A stretch of 64,000 bases of DNA from an uncultured Collinsella sp. (GCA_959599915.1 CAUGJE010000009.1:1-64000); one strand, 5' to 3'; positions 34,397 to 43,344 are shown, counted from the stretch's first letter. Numbers and translations: made by a program. Notes: generated from the sequence alone by a model not told the origin.

Positions 34397-34522
34397 ACGC
34401 TTCTCATCCTGACAAGGTCTCCGAGCCGCATGTAGCGATACGGCAGAATCATCATCCGACAGCAACCGAGTTCACCTACAATTGCCACCGGATCGAAAGA
34501 CACAACTTTTTAGGAAGTCATT

Positions 34523-35335
34523 ATGACAGCTATCGATCGAGACCGGGCGCGCGCGGCCTTCAAAAGCTACACCGATGCCTACGACGCCACTAACCCACGC
34601 ATCGCGCTCAAAATCGAGCATACGTACCACGTTGCCGAGGCATGCGATGCCGTGGCACACGAACAGGGCTGGTCGTCAGAAGATATTGACCTGGCATGGC
34701 TTTGCGGCCTGCTACACGATATGGGCCGCTTTGAGCAGCTGCGACGCTGGGATACGTTTAAGGATGCCGAAAGCATGAGCCATGCGGCGTTGGGCGTCGG
34801 GGTCCTCTTTGGCGAGAACCCCGACGACGCGCCTGTCACAACAAACATCCGAGATTTTATCGAGACCGAAGAGCACGACGAGCTCATCCGCGCGAGCATC
34901 GCCTATCACAGTGACTTTCGCCTGCCGGCACAACTCGACGAGCGAACACGGTGCTTCTGCGATATCGTACGCGATGGCGACAAGATCGACATTATGCGCA
35001 CCATCGCCGACAGCACCGTCGACACCATCCTCAAGGTGGATGAGAACACGTTTCTCGCCAGCCGCTTCTCGACACCGGCGCTTACCGCCTTTGACGAGCA
35101 CCGCTGCGTTGCACGCGACGAACGCGACGAGCCCGCAGACTACCTGGTGGGACTCATCTGCTTTATGTTTGAGCTCGTCTATCCAGCAAGCCGCGCGCTG
35201 GCGCGCGAGCAGGGTGATATCTACCGCCTGCTCGACGCGCCCTTTGGCATTACGTGCCCCTTTACCGATCCCGCCACGCAAGCGACCTGGGAGCGCCTGA
35301 AGGGCGAGATGCGCGACTGGCTGGCGCGCGCCTAG
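34523..35335 (+). CDS. HD domain phosphohydrolase
   Basis: A 270-aa HD-superfamily metal-dependent hydrolase. Likely metal ligands are His36 in EHTYHVAEAC, His65-Asp66 in LLHDMGRFEQ, a later His in IAYHSDFRLP and Asp in VRDGDKIDIMRT. Members cleave phosphate from nucleotides; the substrate here is unknown. AGGAAG precedes the ATG. Its stop codon overlaps the 3' end of the convergent etfA gene by 4 nt. Confidence 0.82.
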   Translation: MTAIDRDRARAAFKSYTDAYDATNPRIALKIEHTYHVAEACDAVAHEQGWSSEDIDLAWLCGLLHDMGRFEQLRRWDTFKDAESMSHAALGVGVLFGENPDDAPVTTNIRDFIETEEHDELIRASIAYHSDFRLPAQLDERTRCFCDIVRDGDKIDIMRTIADSTVDTILKVDENTFLASRFSTPALTAFDEHRCVARDERDEPADYLVGLICFMFELVYPASRALAREQGDIYRLLDAPFGITCPFTDPATQATWERLKGEMRDWLARA

Positions 35336-36537
35336 CGCTCAAGCTGGGCCAGCAGCTCCTCGACGACCTCGACGGCATCGCCGACAACCTTGTACTGGGC
35401 AGCACCAAAGATGGGGGCATCCGGGTCCTCGTTGATGGCGATAATGCACTCCGCCCCACCGATACCGGCAAGATGCTGGATGGCGCCCGAAACACCGATA
35501 CTCACGAGAAGTTTAGGGGAAACCGATACGCCCGTCTGGCCAATCTGATGGCGATACTCCAACCAGCCGGCCTCCACGACAGGTCGCGTGCAGCCAAGCT
35601 CGGCTCCCAGAGCCTCGGCGAGCCTTCGCATCAGCGGCAGGTTTTTCTTGGAACCAATGCCGCGACCCACCACGACCAGGCGCTCGGCATCGGCGATCGA
35701 GGCCTGCTGCCCCCACTCCTCGGCGGGAATCGAGATCTCGACACGGGACTTAGCATCATCCGCAAGCGATATCTGGGTGATCGTGCCGGAGCGGCCGTAG
35801 TCAAAGTCGGGTGCCTTAAAGATGCCGGGACGAACCGTTGCCATCTGGGGACGATGATTGGGGCAGACGATGGTGGCCATCAGGTTGCCGCCAAACGCCG
35901 GACGCGTCTGTTGCAGCAGTCCCGTCTCCGTATCCATCGAAAGTACGGTGCAGTCAGCCGTAAGGCCCGTCTGCAAGCGCACGGCAACGCCGGGTGCCAG
36001 TTCGCGGCCAAAAGCGGTCGCACCGTATAGGATGGCCTCGGGTTTGCGTTCGGCTACCAAATCGCAGATCAAGCGGGCGTAGACCTCCGCATCGTTCTGA
36101 CGCAAACGCTCGTCGCGACAGGCCAGGACTTCGTCGGCGCCTGCGCAAACCAGATGCTCCAGGTCACCAAGAGAACCCTCGGGGGCCATACCGACCAGTG
36201 CCACCAGACGGCAGCCGCGAGCATCGGCAAGCTCGCGGCCCTTGCCCATAAGCTCATAGGCAACGGGAGTCACCGTATCGTGCTCGTCGGTCTGCACGAA
36301 TACCCAAATGTCTCGATATGCATCAAGGTCCACCGCACCAGCGGCCTCATCACGCTCGATCGAGATAGCGTTGACAGGGCAGGCGTCGACGCACCCACCG
36401 CATAGGATGCAGCCGTCGGTTACGCGGGCGCATCGGTTGGGTCGCTCGCCTTCCACTACGATGCCGCCCGAGGCACAGGCGCGAACGCAGCGACCGCAGC
36501 CGATACAGGCTTCGCTATCGATAATCAGTCCGCCCAT
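35332..36537 (-). CDS. etfA: EtfA with N-terminal ferredoxin domain (LctC-like)
   Basis: Alpha subunit of an electron-transferring flavoprotein, 401 aa. Residues 1-60 form a two-cluster ferredoxin (Cys11-14-17-21 and Cys43-46-49-53). The rest is EtfA, ending in the FAD site: GRGIGSKKNLPL, RHQIGQTGVSVSPKL, GVSGAIQHLAGI, AINEDPDAPIFG. Fused ferredoxin EtfA subunits occur in electron-bifurcating lactate dehydrogenases (LctC) and related complexes. It follows etfB without a gap in an operon with an FAD lactate/glycolate-type oxidase. Confidence 0.9.
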   Translation of the reverse strand: MGGLIIDSEACIGCGRCVRACASGGIVVEGERPNRCARVTDGCILCGGCVDACPVNAISIERDEAAGAVDLDAYRDIWVFVQTDEHDTVTPVAYELMGKGRELADARGCRLVALVGMAPEGSLGDLEHLVCAGADEVLACRDERLRQNDAEVYARLICDLVAERKPEAILYGATAFGRELAPGVAVRLQTGLTADCTVLSMDTETGLLQQTRPAFGGNLMATIVCPNHRPQMATVRPGIFKAPDFDYGRSGTITQISLADDAKSRVEISIPAEEWGQQASIADAERLVVVGRGIGSKKNLPLMRRLAEALGAELGCTRPVVEAGWLEYRHQIGQTGVSVSPKLLVSIGVSGAIQHLAGIGGAECIIAINEDPDAPIFGAAQYKVVGDAVEVVEELLAQLER

Positions 36538-37353
36538 CTATGCCATCCCCTCGATAATCTTGGCAAGTTCTACCGCCTGCTCGGACGCCGTCCCCTCAAC
36601 GGCCTTGCACGTTTGGTCACGGTCGGGCACAAACGATCGTACGACCTGTGTCGGCGACCCGGCAAGACCGCAACGCGCGGGGTCGGCGTTCACGTCGGCG
36701 GCACTGACCTCGCGCACGTCCGCCTCCTCCGCCGCGCGAATACCGGCAATACTCGGCATACGCAACTGGCCAATCTCCTTGGCAGTCGTCATCGCGCACG
36801 GCATCTCCAGACACACCGTCTCCTCGCCGGCATCGCATCCGTGAACGAGCGCCAGCGAACCACACGTCGTAAAGCCCGCGCTTTGCACGCAGCTCACGTC
36901 GGTCACGCAGGGAATCTCAAAGGCACCGGCAAGCTCGGGACCAATCTGGGCCGTATCGCCATCCACCGCCATCTTGCCGCAGATGAGCAGGTCGAAGTCC
37001 TCGTCGAGCGCCTCGATGCCGCGCTTGAGGGCATAGGTGGTTGCCAGGGTATCGGCACCTGCAAAGGCGCGATCGGTTAGCAGCAGTGCGTCATCGGCGC
37101 CTCGGGCGATGCAGTCGCGCAGCAGCGACTCGGTCGCGGGGATGCCCATCGACACCACCGTTACGCGCACGTCCATGCCAAAGCCGATAAAGTCGTCTTT
37201 CAGCGCCAGCGCGCATTCCAAAGCGCTCGCATCAAAGGGATTAATGACCGCCTGCTTGCCATCGCGTACGATGGTATTGGTCTTGGGGTCCATCTTGACC
37301 TCGGTGCTGCCCGGCACGGCCTTGACGCACACCACCATATGGAAATCGCTCAT
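36538..37353 (-). CDS. etfB: EtfB, electron transfer flavoprotein beta subunit (LctB-like)
   Basis: Beta subunit, 271 aa, with VVCVKAVPGSTEVKMDP at the start, INPFDASALECAL, GADDALLLTDRAFAGADTLATTYAL, the ICGKMAVDGDTAQIGPELA loop and AKEIGQLRMPSI, typical of EtfB. It would carry a flavin or AMP at the EtfAB interface. ATG at 37353 has AGGGGG 9 nt upstream; a GTG at 37359 that overlaps the previous stop is an alternative. It sits between the dehydrogenase and etfA genes. Confidence 0.9.
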   Translation of the reverse strand: MSDFHMVVCVKAVPGSTEVKMDPKTNTIVRDGKQAVINPFDASALECALALKDDFIGFGMDVRVTVVSMGIPATESLLRDCIARGADDALLLTDRAFAGADTLATTYALKRGIEALDEDFDLLICGKMAVDGDTAQIGPELAGAFEIPCVTDVSCVQSAGFTTCGSLALVHGCDAGEETVCLEMPCAMTTAKEIGQLRMPSIAGIRAAEEADVREVSAADVNADPARCGLAGSPTQVVRSFVPDRDQTCKAVEGTASEQAVELAKIIEGMA

Positions 37354-37355
37354 CT

Positions 37356-38957
37356 TCACGCGCCCCCTTTCTGGACGAGCTCATCCAAGAGCTTCTCCGA
37401 AAACAGGTTGCCGCGACCCAGCTGGCCGGCAGGATCGAGCTGGAGCTTGAGCTGCGCCGACTCGACCATGGCCTCGTGGCCGTACATCGTCTCCAAGAAG
37501 CCCGCCTTGATCTTGCCGACGCCGTGCTCGGCAGAAACGGCACCGCCCATAGCCGTTACCTCCGCAGCCCACTGGGCAAACAGCTCGCCACCGCGACGGT
37601 AGTCCTGCGCATCGCGCGGCAGGATGTTCACATGCAGATGGTTGTTACCGATGTGCCCCCAGGCAGCAGATTCAAGCCCGCTTTCGGCCAGTGTGCGGCG
37701 ATAGAGGGCCACGACATCGGCAAGGCGTGCATTGGGCACCGACATGTCCGAACCCAGTTTGGTGATGGTGGGATTCGTGCGGCGGCGCTCGTCGATAAGC
37801 ATATTGACGCTCTCGGGGACCGCATGGCGGAAGAACCGCTGGCACTCGCGATCGACCTCGGTGCGCGCGACCCGTGTCGCATCGTCGCTGCCGCCCGCAA
37901 ACTCGAGCACCCATCCCAGGTGGTACAGTTCCTCGGTCGCCTGGGCCTCGTCATCGCAGTCGAGCTCCACGTAGACACAGACCTTTGCCTCGTCGTCAAG
38001 CGCCGGCAGCGAGGCAAACGCTGTCGACTGCTCGCGCTGGCGACGCAGAATATCCAGGGCGCCAGCATCGAAGTACTCGATGGCGGCCGCATGGGACAGG
38101 ACGGGGCGCACGGAATCGGTAAAGGACACGGCCTTGTCTTCGCTATCGAAAAAGCAGCTCACACCCCAAACGACTGCAGGTGCCGCTTGCAGGGCAATCT
38201 CGAGCTCGGTGATAACGCCGAGCGTGCCGCAAGCGCCGATAAAGAGGTCGATGGCGTCCATATCGTCCGCAACGAAATAGCCTGAGGCATTTTTTGTCTT
38301 GGGCATGGTATAGCCGGGAAGATCGAGCTCGAGCGTACGGCCCGCTGCCGTCACGAGCGACAGGTGGCGGCCCTGGGCAAAAGCCTCGCCGCGCTGAAGC
38401 TCAAGCAAATCGCCATCAGCCAGTGCGACGTGGAGTCCCGTGATATGTGGGCGCATGGGACCGTAGGCGTAGCTGCGGGCACCAGAGGCGTTACATGCCG
38501 CCATGCCGCCCAGACAGGCAGACGTCTCGGTGGGATCGGTGGGAAAGAACTGCTCGGGGGCCTCTTGGAACTCCTCGTAGGCCTCAAGCGATGCCTGGTC
38601 CCAACCAGCAGTCGGCAGCACCTTCTTGCTCAGCTGCTTGCGCAGCTCCGAGAGCACAACGCCCGGCTCCACGCGCAGCAGAAATTGGCCTTGTTCATCG
38701 CGGCGAAGGCCCAAGTAGCGATTCATACGGGAAGTATTGAGGATATGCCCGCCGTGGGGCACGGCACCGGCGGCAAGGCCGGTTCGGGCGCCCTGAACCG
38801 TTACCGGGACACGCTCGGCATGGAGCTTTTCCAAAATGGCACGGACCTCGTCTTCCGTTGTCGGAAACGAGATGCTCGAGGCCTCGCCCGATGCGCGAGA
38901 CTCATCGCGACCATACTCTTCGAACTCGTCGGTGAAGGGTTTGATGGTTGCAGACAC
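37356..38957 (-). CDS. FAD-linked lactate/glycolate-type dehydrogenase (LctD-like)
   Basis: A 533-aa flavoenzyme of the GlcD/D-lactate dehydrogenase family. The PCMH-type FAD domain shows VPVTVQGARTGLAAGAVPHGGHILNTSRMN and NASGARSYAYGPMRPHI; the C-terminal cap shows AWGHIGNNHLHVNILP and AVSAEHGVGKIKAGFL. In the three-gene context with EtfB and ferredoxin-EtfA it matches LctD, which oxidises lactate and passes electrons to the Etf pair. The start is placed at GTG 38957, with GGGAG 5 nt before it; another GTG lies 12 nt upstream. First gene of the operon. Confidence 0.88.
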   Translation of the reverse strand: MSATIKPFTDEFEEYGRDESRASGEASSISFPTTEDEVRAILEKLHAERVPVTVQGARTGLAAGAVPHGGHILNTSRMNRYLGLRRDEQGQFLLRVEPGVVLSELRKQLSKKVLPTAGWDQASLEAYEEFQEAPEQFFPTDPTETSACLGGMAACNASGARSYAYGPMRPHITGLHVALADGDLLELQRGEAFAQGRHLSLVTAAGRTLELDLPGYTMPKTKNASGYFVADDMDAIDLFIGACGTLGVITELEIALQAAPAVVWGVSCFFDSEDKAVSFTDSVRPVLSHAAAIEYFDAGALDILRRQREQSTAFASLPALDDEAKVCVYVELDCDDEAQATEELYHLGWVLEFAGGSDDATRVARTEVDRECQRFFRHAVPESVNMLIDERRRTNPTITKLGSDMSVPNARLADVVALYRRTLAESGLESAAWGHIGNNHLHVNILPRDAQDYRRGGELFAQWAAEVTAMGGAVSAEHGVGKIKAGFLETMYGHEAMVESAQLKLQLDPAGQLGRGNLFSEKLLDELVQKGGA

Positions 38958-39141
38958 GCGAACTCCCACTTTAGCTAACTACAGTGTTTGCAGGGAGATG
39001 TTACCGCATCGTTTCGTCGACGTGTTCGAGACCGTCTCCATAATTGGCGATTTTTACGTTCGTGCAATTCGGCGAGCGGCTTGATTTCCTCGGCAGACGA
39101 TGCTTTTGACACATACGGCCCCGCCGTCGCCGACCGCGCGA

Positions 39142-39170
39142 TTGTCACTCGAAAAAAGTTGGAGTATTTT
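39142..39170 (+). promoter_or_regulatory. Candidate sigma-70 promoter of the surface cluster
   Basis: TTGTCA (39142-39147), a 17-nt spacer and TATTTT (39165-39170) on the plus strand, about 135 nt ahead of the first gene of the 39.3-42.5 kb cluster. A match to the consensus only; not otherwise supported. Confidence 0.4.
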
Positions 39171-39190
39171 TTGCCGCCTTTTACCTGCGG

Positions 39191-39230
39191 AGACACCAAT
39201 CCGTCAAGCATTTGGTCAGCAATTGGTCAA
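39191..39230. promoter_or_regulatory. Possible operator: TTGGTCA repeats
   Basis: GACACCAA and TTTGGTC form an imperfect inverted repeat (39192-39216), and TTGGTCA occurs twice in direct orientation (39212-39218 and 39223-39229). The repeats lie between the lactate dehydrogenase operon and the surface cluster, downstream of the candidate promoter. The whole 346-nt gap (38958-39303) holds no convincing gene. Confidence 0.3.
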
Positions 39231-39303
39231 GTAGCGGCTGATACCGTCGGCATCGACAGCCAAAACCGACAGAAGTTTTGGCCCCAGAAGCAGGGAGGTT
39301 CCC

Positions 39304-39600
39304 ATGGCATATTACTGGCCCCAGTACGGCATCGCCATCGAAGTCGACGACGATCCCCATCTCCTGCCTTTCGACGAAGAGGCATTCCCCGATACGGCGG
39401 TCTACCACGTTACCACCGATGTGATCTGCGACCCCGAGTCGTTCTCGGCGCTCGCCCACCATATCGCGCATATCCACGACATCGAGCTCCCTCCCGACTT
39501 CGAAGAGCTCGTCTACTCGCGCCGTCTGATGCTTCACATGCTCTTTGGAGCGGACCCGTCCACCTTTGCGCGCATCTATACCGCCAAGGATGCCGCATGA
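39304..39600 (+). CDS. Small acidic protein, unknown
   Basis: Not recognised. A 98-aa acidic protein beginning MAYYWPQYGIAIEVDDDP and rich in Asp, His, Phe and Leu, without signal peptide or membrane helix, hence probably cytoplasmic. GGAGG stands right before the ATG, so translation is likely. Its stop overlaps the ATG of the next gene (ATGA), tying it to the following membrane-anchored protein. Confidence 0.75.
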   Translation: MAYYWPQYGIAIEVDDDPHLLPFDEEAFPDTAVYHVTTDVICDPESFSALAHHIAHIHDIELPPDFEELVYSRRLMLHMLFGADPSTFARIYTAKDAA

Positions 39601-40106
39601 GCGCGAAGAAGCCACCCCACTTTGCAGGCCTGGGTCGTCGCAAGAAGCTCATCGCTGCCTGCCTGGCCATCGTCTGTGCCCTTGTCGCCGTAGGACTATA
39701 CGCTTGGCAGTCGCAGCCCGTACCCGAGGCGGGCGCTTCGGTCACGACGGCCGAGGGCAAAACGCGTCAGGAAATCCAAGATGAACTCGACGCCATCGTC
39801 CGCGACAACATGATGACGATTTCGGTCGCGCCGGTCGCTCAGCTGCAGGAGGACGGCAAGCTGCGCGTCAACGTGCAAAACGTCCAAGACAATAAATTTC
39901 CCCAACGATTCCGCGTCATCCAAAACGACGAGACCATGTACGAATCCGGTGTAGTCGAGACTGGCAAGACAATCGAGACGTGCCCCGCCGGCAACATCAA
40001 AGAAGGCGAGGCGTATATCGAGATCCAGGCACTCGATGCAAAGACCCTCGACAGCCACGGCAATCCGACACGTGTCAAGGTACGGGTTGAGCAAGCCGAG
40101 AACTAG
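39597..40106 (+). CDS. Membrane-anchored extracytoplasmic protein, unknown
   Basis: Not recognised. A 169-aa protein with a short basic N-terminus (GLGRRKKLI), one membrane helix (about residues 17-35) and an outside domain of ~130 residues. That domain has a helical EIQDELDAIVRDNM stretch followed by strand-rich sequence, ending with VKVRVEQAEN. Start overlaps the previous stop by 4 nt. It could anchor or chaperone neighbouring surface proteins; this is only inferred from the cluster. Confidence 0.75.
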   Translation: MSAKKPPHFAGLGRRKKLIAACLAIVCALVAVGLYAWQSQPVPEAGASVTTAEGKTRQEIQDELDAIVRDNMMTISVAPVAQLQEDGKLRVNVQNVQDNKFPQRFRVIQNDETMYESGVVETGKTIETCPAGNIKEGEAYIEIQALDAKTLDSHGNPTRVKVRVEQAEN

Positions 40107-40195
40107 CTTTCCGGCCGACGCGGCACCGCACGCAATTCACCAGCATTCGTCCAATCATCGCGGGGACGGCCCGCGGCGAATAGAAAGGAACGACC

Positions 40196-40795
40196 ATGGA
40201 CATCACCAGGAACATGAACGGAGCCAGAGCGCTCGTCGTGGGCGCAGGGCTCGCGCTCGCGCTCGCAATGGGCGCCGCCCCGACGCCAGCTATGGCAGCC
40301 GGGCGCGTTGGAACCACGAAGGTAATGGTCAGGACCGAGATCGACAACGTTGAGTTCAAAGTTCCGACGGTTATCCCCTTCGTCGCCAAGGCCGACGGCA
40401 CGCTTCAGGGCCCCTCAGAAGACGCGACCACCATCGACAATCACTCGGCCTACGGCATCCACGTCACCAACATGAAGATCGACGCCATGAACACCTGGAC
40501 CATTGCCGCCGACGCCAAGGCCGGCACCGCGCAGAACTCCATCGACTTTAAGGTCGGCCCCGACGGCGCACTCCAGAACGCCAGCGCCGCAATGCAGGGG
40601 ACGGGCCTCGATCTTTCCAAGAATGCAGCCTTCGACATGGGCTACCAGGGCATTGCCGGTGGCACGGACAAAATTAAGCTCAAGACAAGCGGAAACGTCG
40701 CCCGCGTCACGCGCGACATCTTCCGCGTAACCGGCGAAGGCGATCAGGTTGCGACGATCACCTGGACGGTCGAGCCCGGTGCGCACACGGCATAA
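40196..40795 (+). CDS. Secreted WxL-like surface protein, unknown
   Basis: A 199-aa exported protein with a signal peptide ending near PTPAMAAG. The mature part is strand-rich and carries a central NTWTIAAD and a final ATITWTVEPG. The two TWT-hydrophobic motifs at these positions resemble the two conserved tryptophan motifs of WxL surface domains of Firmicutes, though this is a pattern likeness only. AAAGGA precedes the ATG. The end overlaps the start of the small LPXTG-like gene by 17 nt. Confidence 0.75.
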   Translation: MDITRNMNGARALVVGAGLALALAMGAAPTPAMAAGRVGTTKVMVRTEIDNVEFKVPTVIPFVAKADGTLQGPSEDATTIDNHSAYGIHVTNMKIDAMNTWTIAADAKAGTAQNSIDFKVGPDGALQNASAAMQGTGLDLSKNAAFDMGYQGIAGGTDKIKLKTSGNVARVTRDIFRVTGEGDQVATITWTVEPGAHTA

Positions 40796-41060
40796 GGCCG
40801 TCGCCCTGGCCGCCGCCGTCGGCATCCTAGCGTTTGGGCCAGCCATGGCCTTTGCCCAGCAAGAACAGGCGCAGGCCGCCACGCAAGTGACGGTCGACCT
40901 CTCGGAGCTCGACCGCGGCGACCGCGAGGAACCGTTGGCGCAGACAGGCGACAGACGATGGCTCTTGGCAGCAGGCGCCACAGCAGCAGGCGCAGGAACC
41001 GCCGGCCTCGGTCTGCACATCAAACGCAGCCAGAAACAAAACATGGACAGGCCGCACTAA
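40779..41060 (+). CDS. Very small LPXTG-like surface protein
   Basis: A 93-aa product starting at GTG 40779. It has a signal peptide (RTRHKAVALAAAVG, cleavage near AMAFAQ), only about 35 mature residues, then a sortase-type sorting signal: LAQTG, a hydrophobic Ala/Gly-rich stretch and a basic tail (HIKRSQK). It would be linked to the cell wall by a sortase not encoded here. The frame is open 30 nt further upstream. The gene overlaps the WxL-like gene and ends 18 nt before the next, so it is part of the operon. Confidence 0.7.
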   Translation: MRTRHKAVALAAAVGILAFGPAMAFAQQEQAQAATQVTVDLSELDRGDREEPLAQTGDRRWLLAAGATAAGAGTAGLGLHIKRSQKQNMDRPH

Positions 41061-41078
41061 ATTAGCTAAGGAGACCCC

Positions 41079-42509
41079 ATGGCATCGAAGAACCTTTTGC
41101 CCGTCGTCGCACTTTGCGGCGCGCTCGCAACCGGAACGCCTGTCGCCGCTTGGGCGACTCCCGTCATGGCAGACTCCTTACCAGCAGCCCTAAGTTCCGC
41201 CCCAAATCCGTCGAGCACCATTGCGTACGAGCGTTTTTCGATCGCACAGGCCGCGATCTCAACCTCGGGATGCCTTCGTCGTAATACGGACGGCTCGATA
41301 GTCGTGGATATCAAGCGTTCGAACAAGGCAAACGGCTCCCAGGCGGGGTGCGCCGTCTGCACGTGGCGCTCGGTTGTGCTCGATGCGGATGGCGATCCAT
41401 GCAATTTAGAGATGCGCATCGACATCGCTTCGGTCGATGACTCGGCGAACGGAGCGAAGGTCGCCTTCGACGGTACGTTTTTTGAGAAAGGAGGCGGTAT
41501 ATGTCTGGGCTGCGCCGCCGCGAATGCAGACGATGCGCAGCCCACCCTCTCATTCACGGCATCGTTGCGGCTGACCAAAGCCGACACCGATGCCATCGCG
41601 GCGGGAGAAGCGTCCCTGCTGTTCTACGCCGTCAGCGCCAAAGACACAGACGCTCATTTCGAGAAGCCAGCCGGATCACTCAGCCTTACACGAGGGATAG
41701 AGGCAGGCCCTATTGAAATCGATGCCCACGCGCAAAGCAGGCAACGCATTCTTGCCGACCCGGCGCTTCTCGAAATGGAGTGGAACGGATCCGGAGCCAT
41801 CGGAATTCTTCCCTCCGCGCTTGACGCCAAGACGCTCCCCTCAAACGACGAACCCATCAACGCAACCATACAAGAAGAGAGCGCGGACAACGAAGCAGGT
41901 ACGGGCGACACGCCGTCGCCGACAAACAGCATCCCAGCTTCTCTCGAAGCACCGAATGAGCCCGCTACCGATCCAAACGATCCCGAGCTCGCAGACAGTC
42001 TGGGGCTTGCTGATCCTCAAGAGATCGATGAAGGTAACTGCTGCGCGCTTGCCGCGCTCGACCACACAGAGGTCATCGACGCTGCGAACATCGAAGTTGC
42101 CGCCGCCAATCAGCCCGTCCGCAAGTCGGCCATCATCGCATTTCCTGAATCCATCGAAGTCGTCTTTTTGCCATCGGGCGAGGTCGTGGCCCCAACACTG
42201 CTCACTTTGTTGGGCGCCAAGAATACTCGAAACGAAATTAAAAAGGTCACGGTTGTCGACCCTGCAACCACCGCCAAGCTGCGTCTATACGCCGTTGCTC
42301 CAGACGGAGGCAAGACCTTGGAATTCGATGGCGACACACTCCTAGCCTGGCGACGTCTGGACATTATGCAAGACGTCTCGTATCAGATCGAACTCGAAGG
42401 GTTTGATCGCGCCCGCGATGCCAATATCATCGCCGCGGCCATTGAATCCCCACAGCGGCTTATGACACTGCGCTTTGACTACTATCCCTATGTCCCGACA
42501 ACCACCTGA
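41079..42509 (+). CDS. Large secreted protein with Cys pairs, unknown
   Basis: Not recognised. A 476-aa exported protein (signal peptide ending around AAWATPVMA). The N-terminal half has strand patterns and cysteines in GCAVCTW and GGGICLGCAAA; a Pro/Glu/Asp-rich linker (~265-315) leads to a C-terminal strand-rich domain ending LRFDYYPYVPTTT. No membrane anchor or sorting signal is seen, so it is either released or held by partners. AAGGAG precedes the ATG. Last gene of the five-gene cluster. Confidence 0.75.
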   Translation: MASKNLLPVVALCGALATGTPVAAWATPVMADSLPAALSSAPNPSSTIAYERFSIAQAAISTSGCLRRNTDGSIVVDIKRSNKANGSQAGCAVCTWRSVVLDADGDPCNLEMRIDIASVDDSANGAKVAFDGTFFEKGGGICLGCAAANADDAQPTLSFTASLRLTKADTDAIAAGEASLLFYAVSAKDTDAHFEKPAGSLSLTRGIEAGPIEIDAHAQSRQRILADPALLEMEWNGSGAIGILPSALDAKTLPSNDEPINATIQEESADNEAGTGDTPSPTNSIPASLEAPNEPATDPNDPELADSLGLADPQEIDEGNCCALAALDHTEVIDAANIEVAAANQPVRKSAIIAFPESIEVVFLPSGEVVAPTLLTLLGAKNTRNEIKKVTVVDPATTAKLRLYAVAPDGGKTLEFDGDTLLAWRRLDIMQDVSYQIELEGFDRARDANIIAAAIESPQRLMTLRFDYYPYVPTTT

Positions 42510-42627
42510 GGCTTAAATGCTGCGCATCATTCCTAATACCACTTATATAACGTATTAGATGAGTCGCGATGTACCTCGCATTCCATTCTGCTACGATTGC
42601 CACGTTGGCATCAATACAGGAGGGCTC

Positions 42628-43344
42628 ATGCCGGGCTTGGGAACAATCATCAACGTTGTGCTTTTAGTTGCGGGCGGTCTTTTGGGATTAGCGGGCGGCC
42701 GCTTCATTACACCGCGCATCCAAGACACGCTCATGAAAGCGTCGGGGCTGTGCGTCCTGTTTATCGGCCTGGGCGGCACCATGCAAAAGATGCTCCTTAT
42801 CGATGGGAAGGCGCTGGCGACCACCGGCACCACCATGCTCATTGCCTCGTTCGCCCTCGGTTCGCTCATCGGCGAGGCCATCAATCTGGAGGCCGCCATC
42901 GAGAACCTCGGCGAATGGCTCAAGCGCAAAACCGGCAGCGAAGGCGACAACGAGTTCACCAACGCCTTTGTCTCGGCATCGCTCACCGTGTGTATCGGCG
43001 CCATGGCCATTGTGGGATCGATCCAGGACGGCCTGCTCGGCGACTGGTCAACGCTTGCCCTGAAGGGCGCGCTGGACTGCATCATCGTCTGCACCATGAC
43101 GGCCTCGCTTGGCCGCGGCTGCATCTTCTCGGCCCTGCCCGTTGCCGTATTCCAGGGCACGATCACGCTGTTTGCCGGCGCACTCTCCCCCATCATGACC
43201 ACAGCAGCCCTCAACAGCCTTTCGCTCGTAGGCTCCATGCTCATCTTCTGCGTCGGCGTCAACCTCATCCGTCCTCAGACCTTCCGCACGGCCAATATGC
43301 TTCCCTCCGTCGTCATCGCCGTCATATACGCCCTCCTGTTCTAA
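42628..43344 (+). CDS. DUF554 family membrane protein
   Basis: A 238-aa membrane protein with about seven helices, of the DUF554 (YqgA/YdfK) family: GTIINVVLLVAGGLLGLAGG, GLCVLFIGLGG, FTNAFVSASLTVCIGAMAIVGSI and a C-terminal IFCVGVNLI. Transport is suspected for the family, but no substrate is established. The start at 42628 is supported by ACAGGAGGG; an upstream in-frame ATG adds 23 non-family residues. Confidence 0.85.
   Translation: MPGLGTIINVVLLVAGGLLGLAGGRFITPRIQDTLMKASGLCVLFIGLGGTMQKMLLIDGKALATTGTTMLIASFALGSLIGEAINLEAAIENLGEWLKRKTGSEGDNEFTNAFVSASLTVCIGAMAIVGSIQDGLLGDWSTLALKGALDCIIVCTMTASLGRGCIFSALPVAVFQGTITLFAGALSPIMTTAALNSLSLVGSMLIFCVGVNLIRPQTFRTANMLPSVVIAVIYALLF

Noticed and set aside
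38975..39211. 78-aa minus-strand frame upstream of the lactate dehydrogenase gene
   Set aside because: Overlaps the probable promoter region, lacks a ribosome binding site and shows no motif.
42559..42627. Upstream extension of the DUF554 gene
   Set aside because: The extra 23 residues do not fit the family and the strong AGGAGG sits before ATG 42628.
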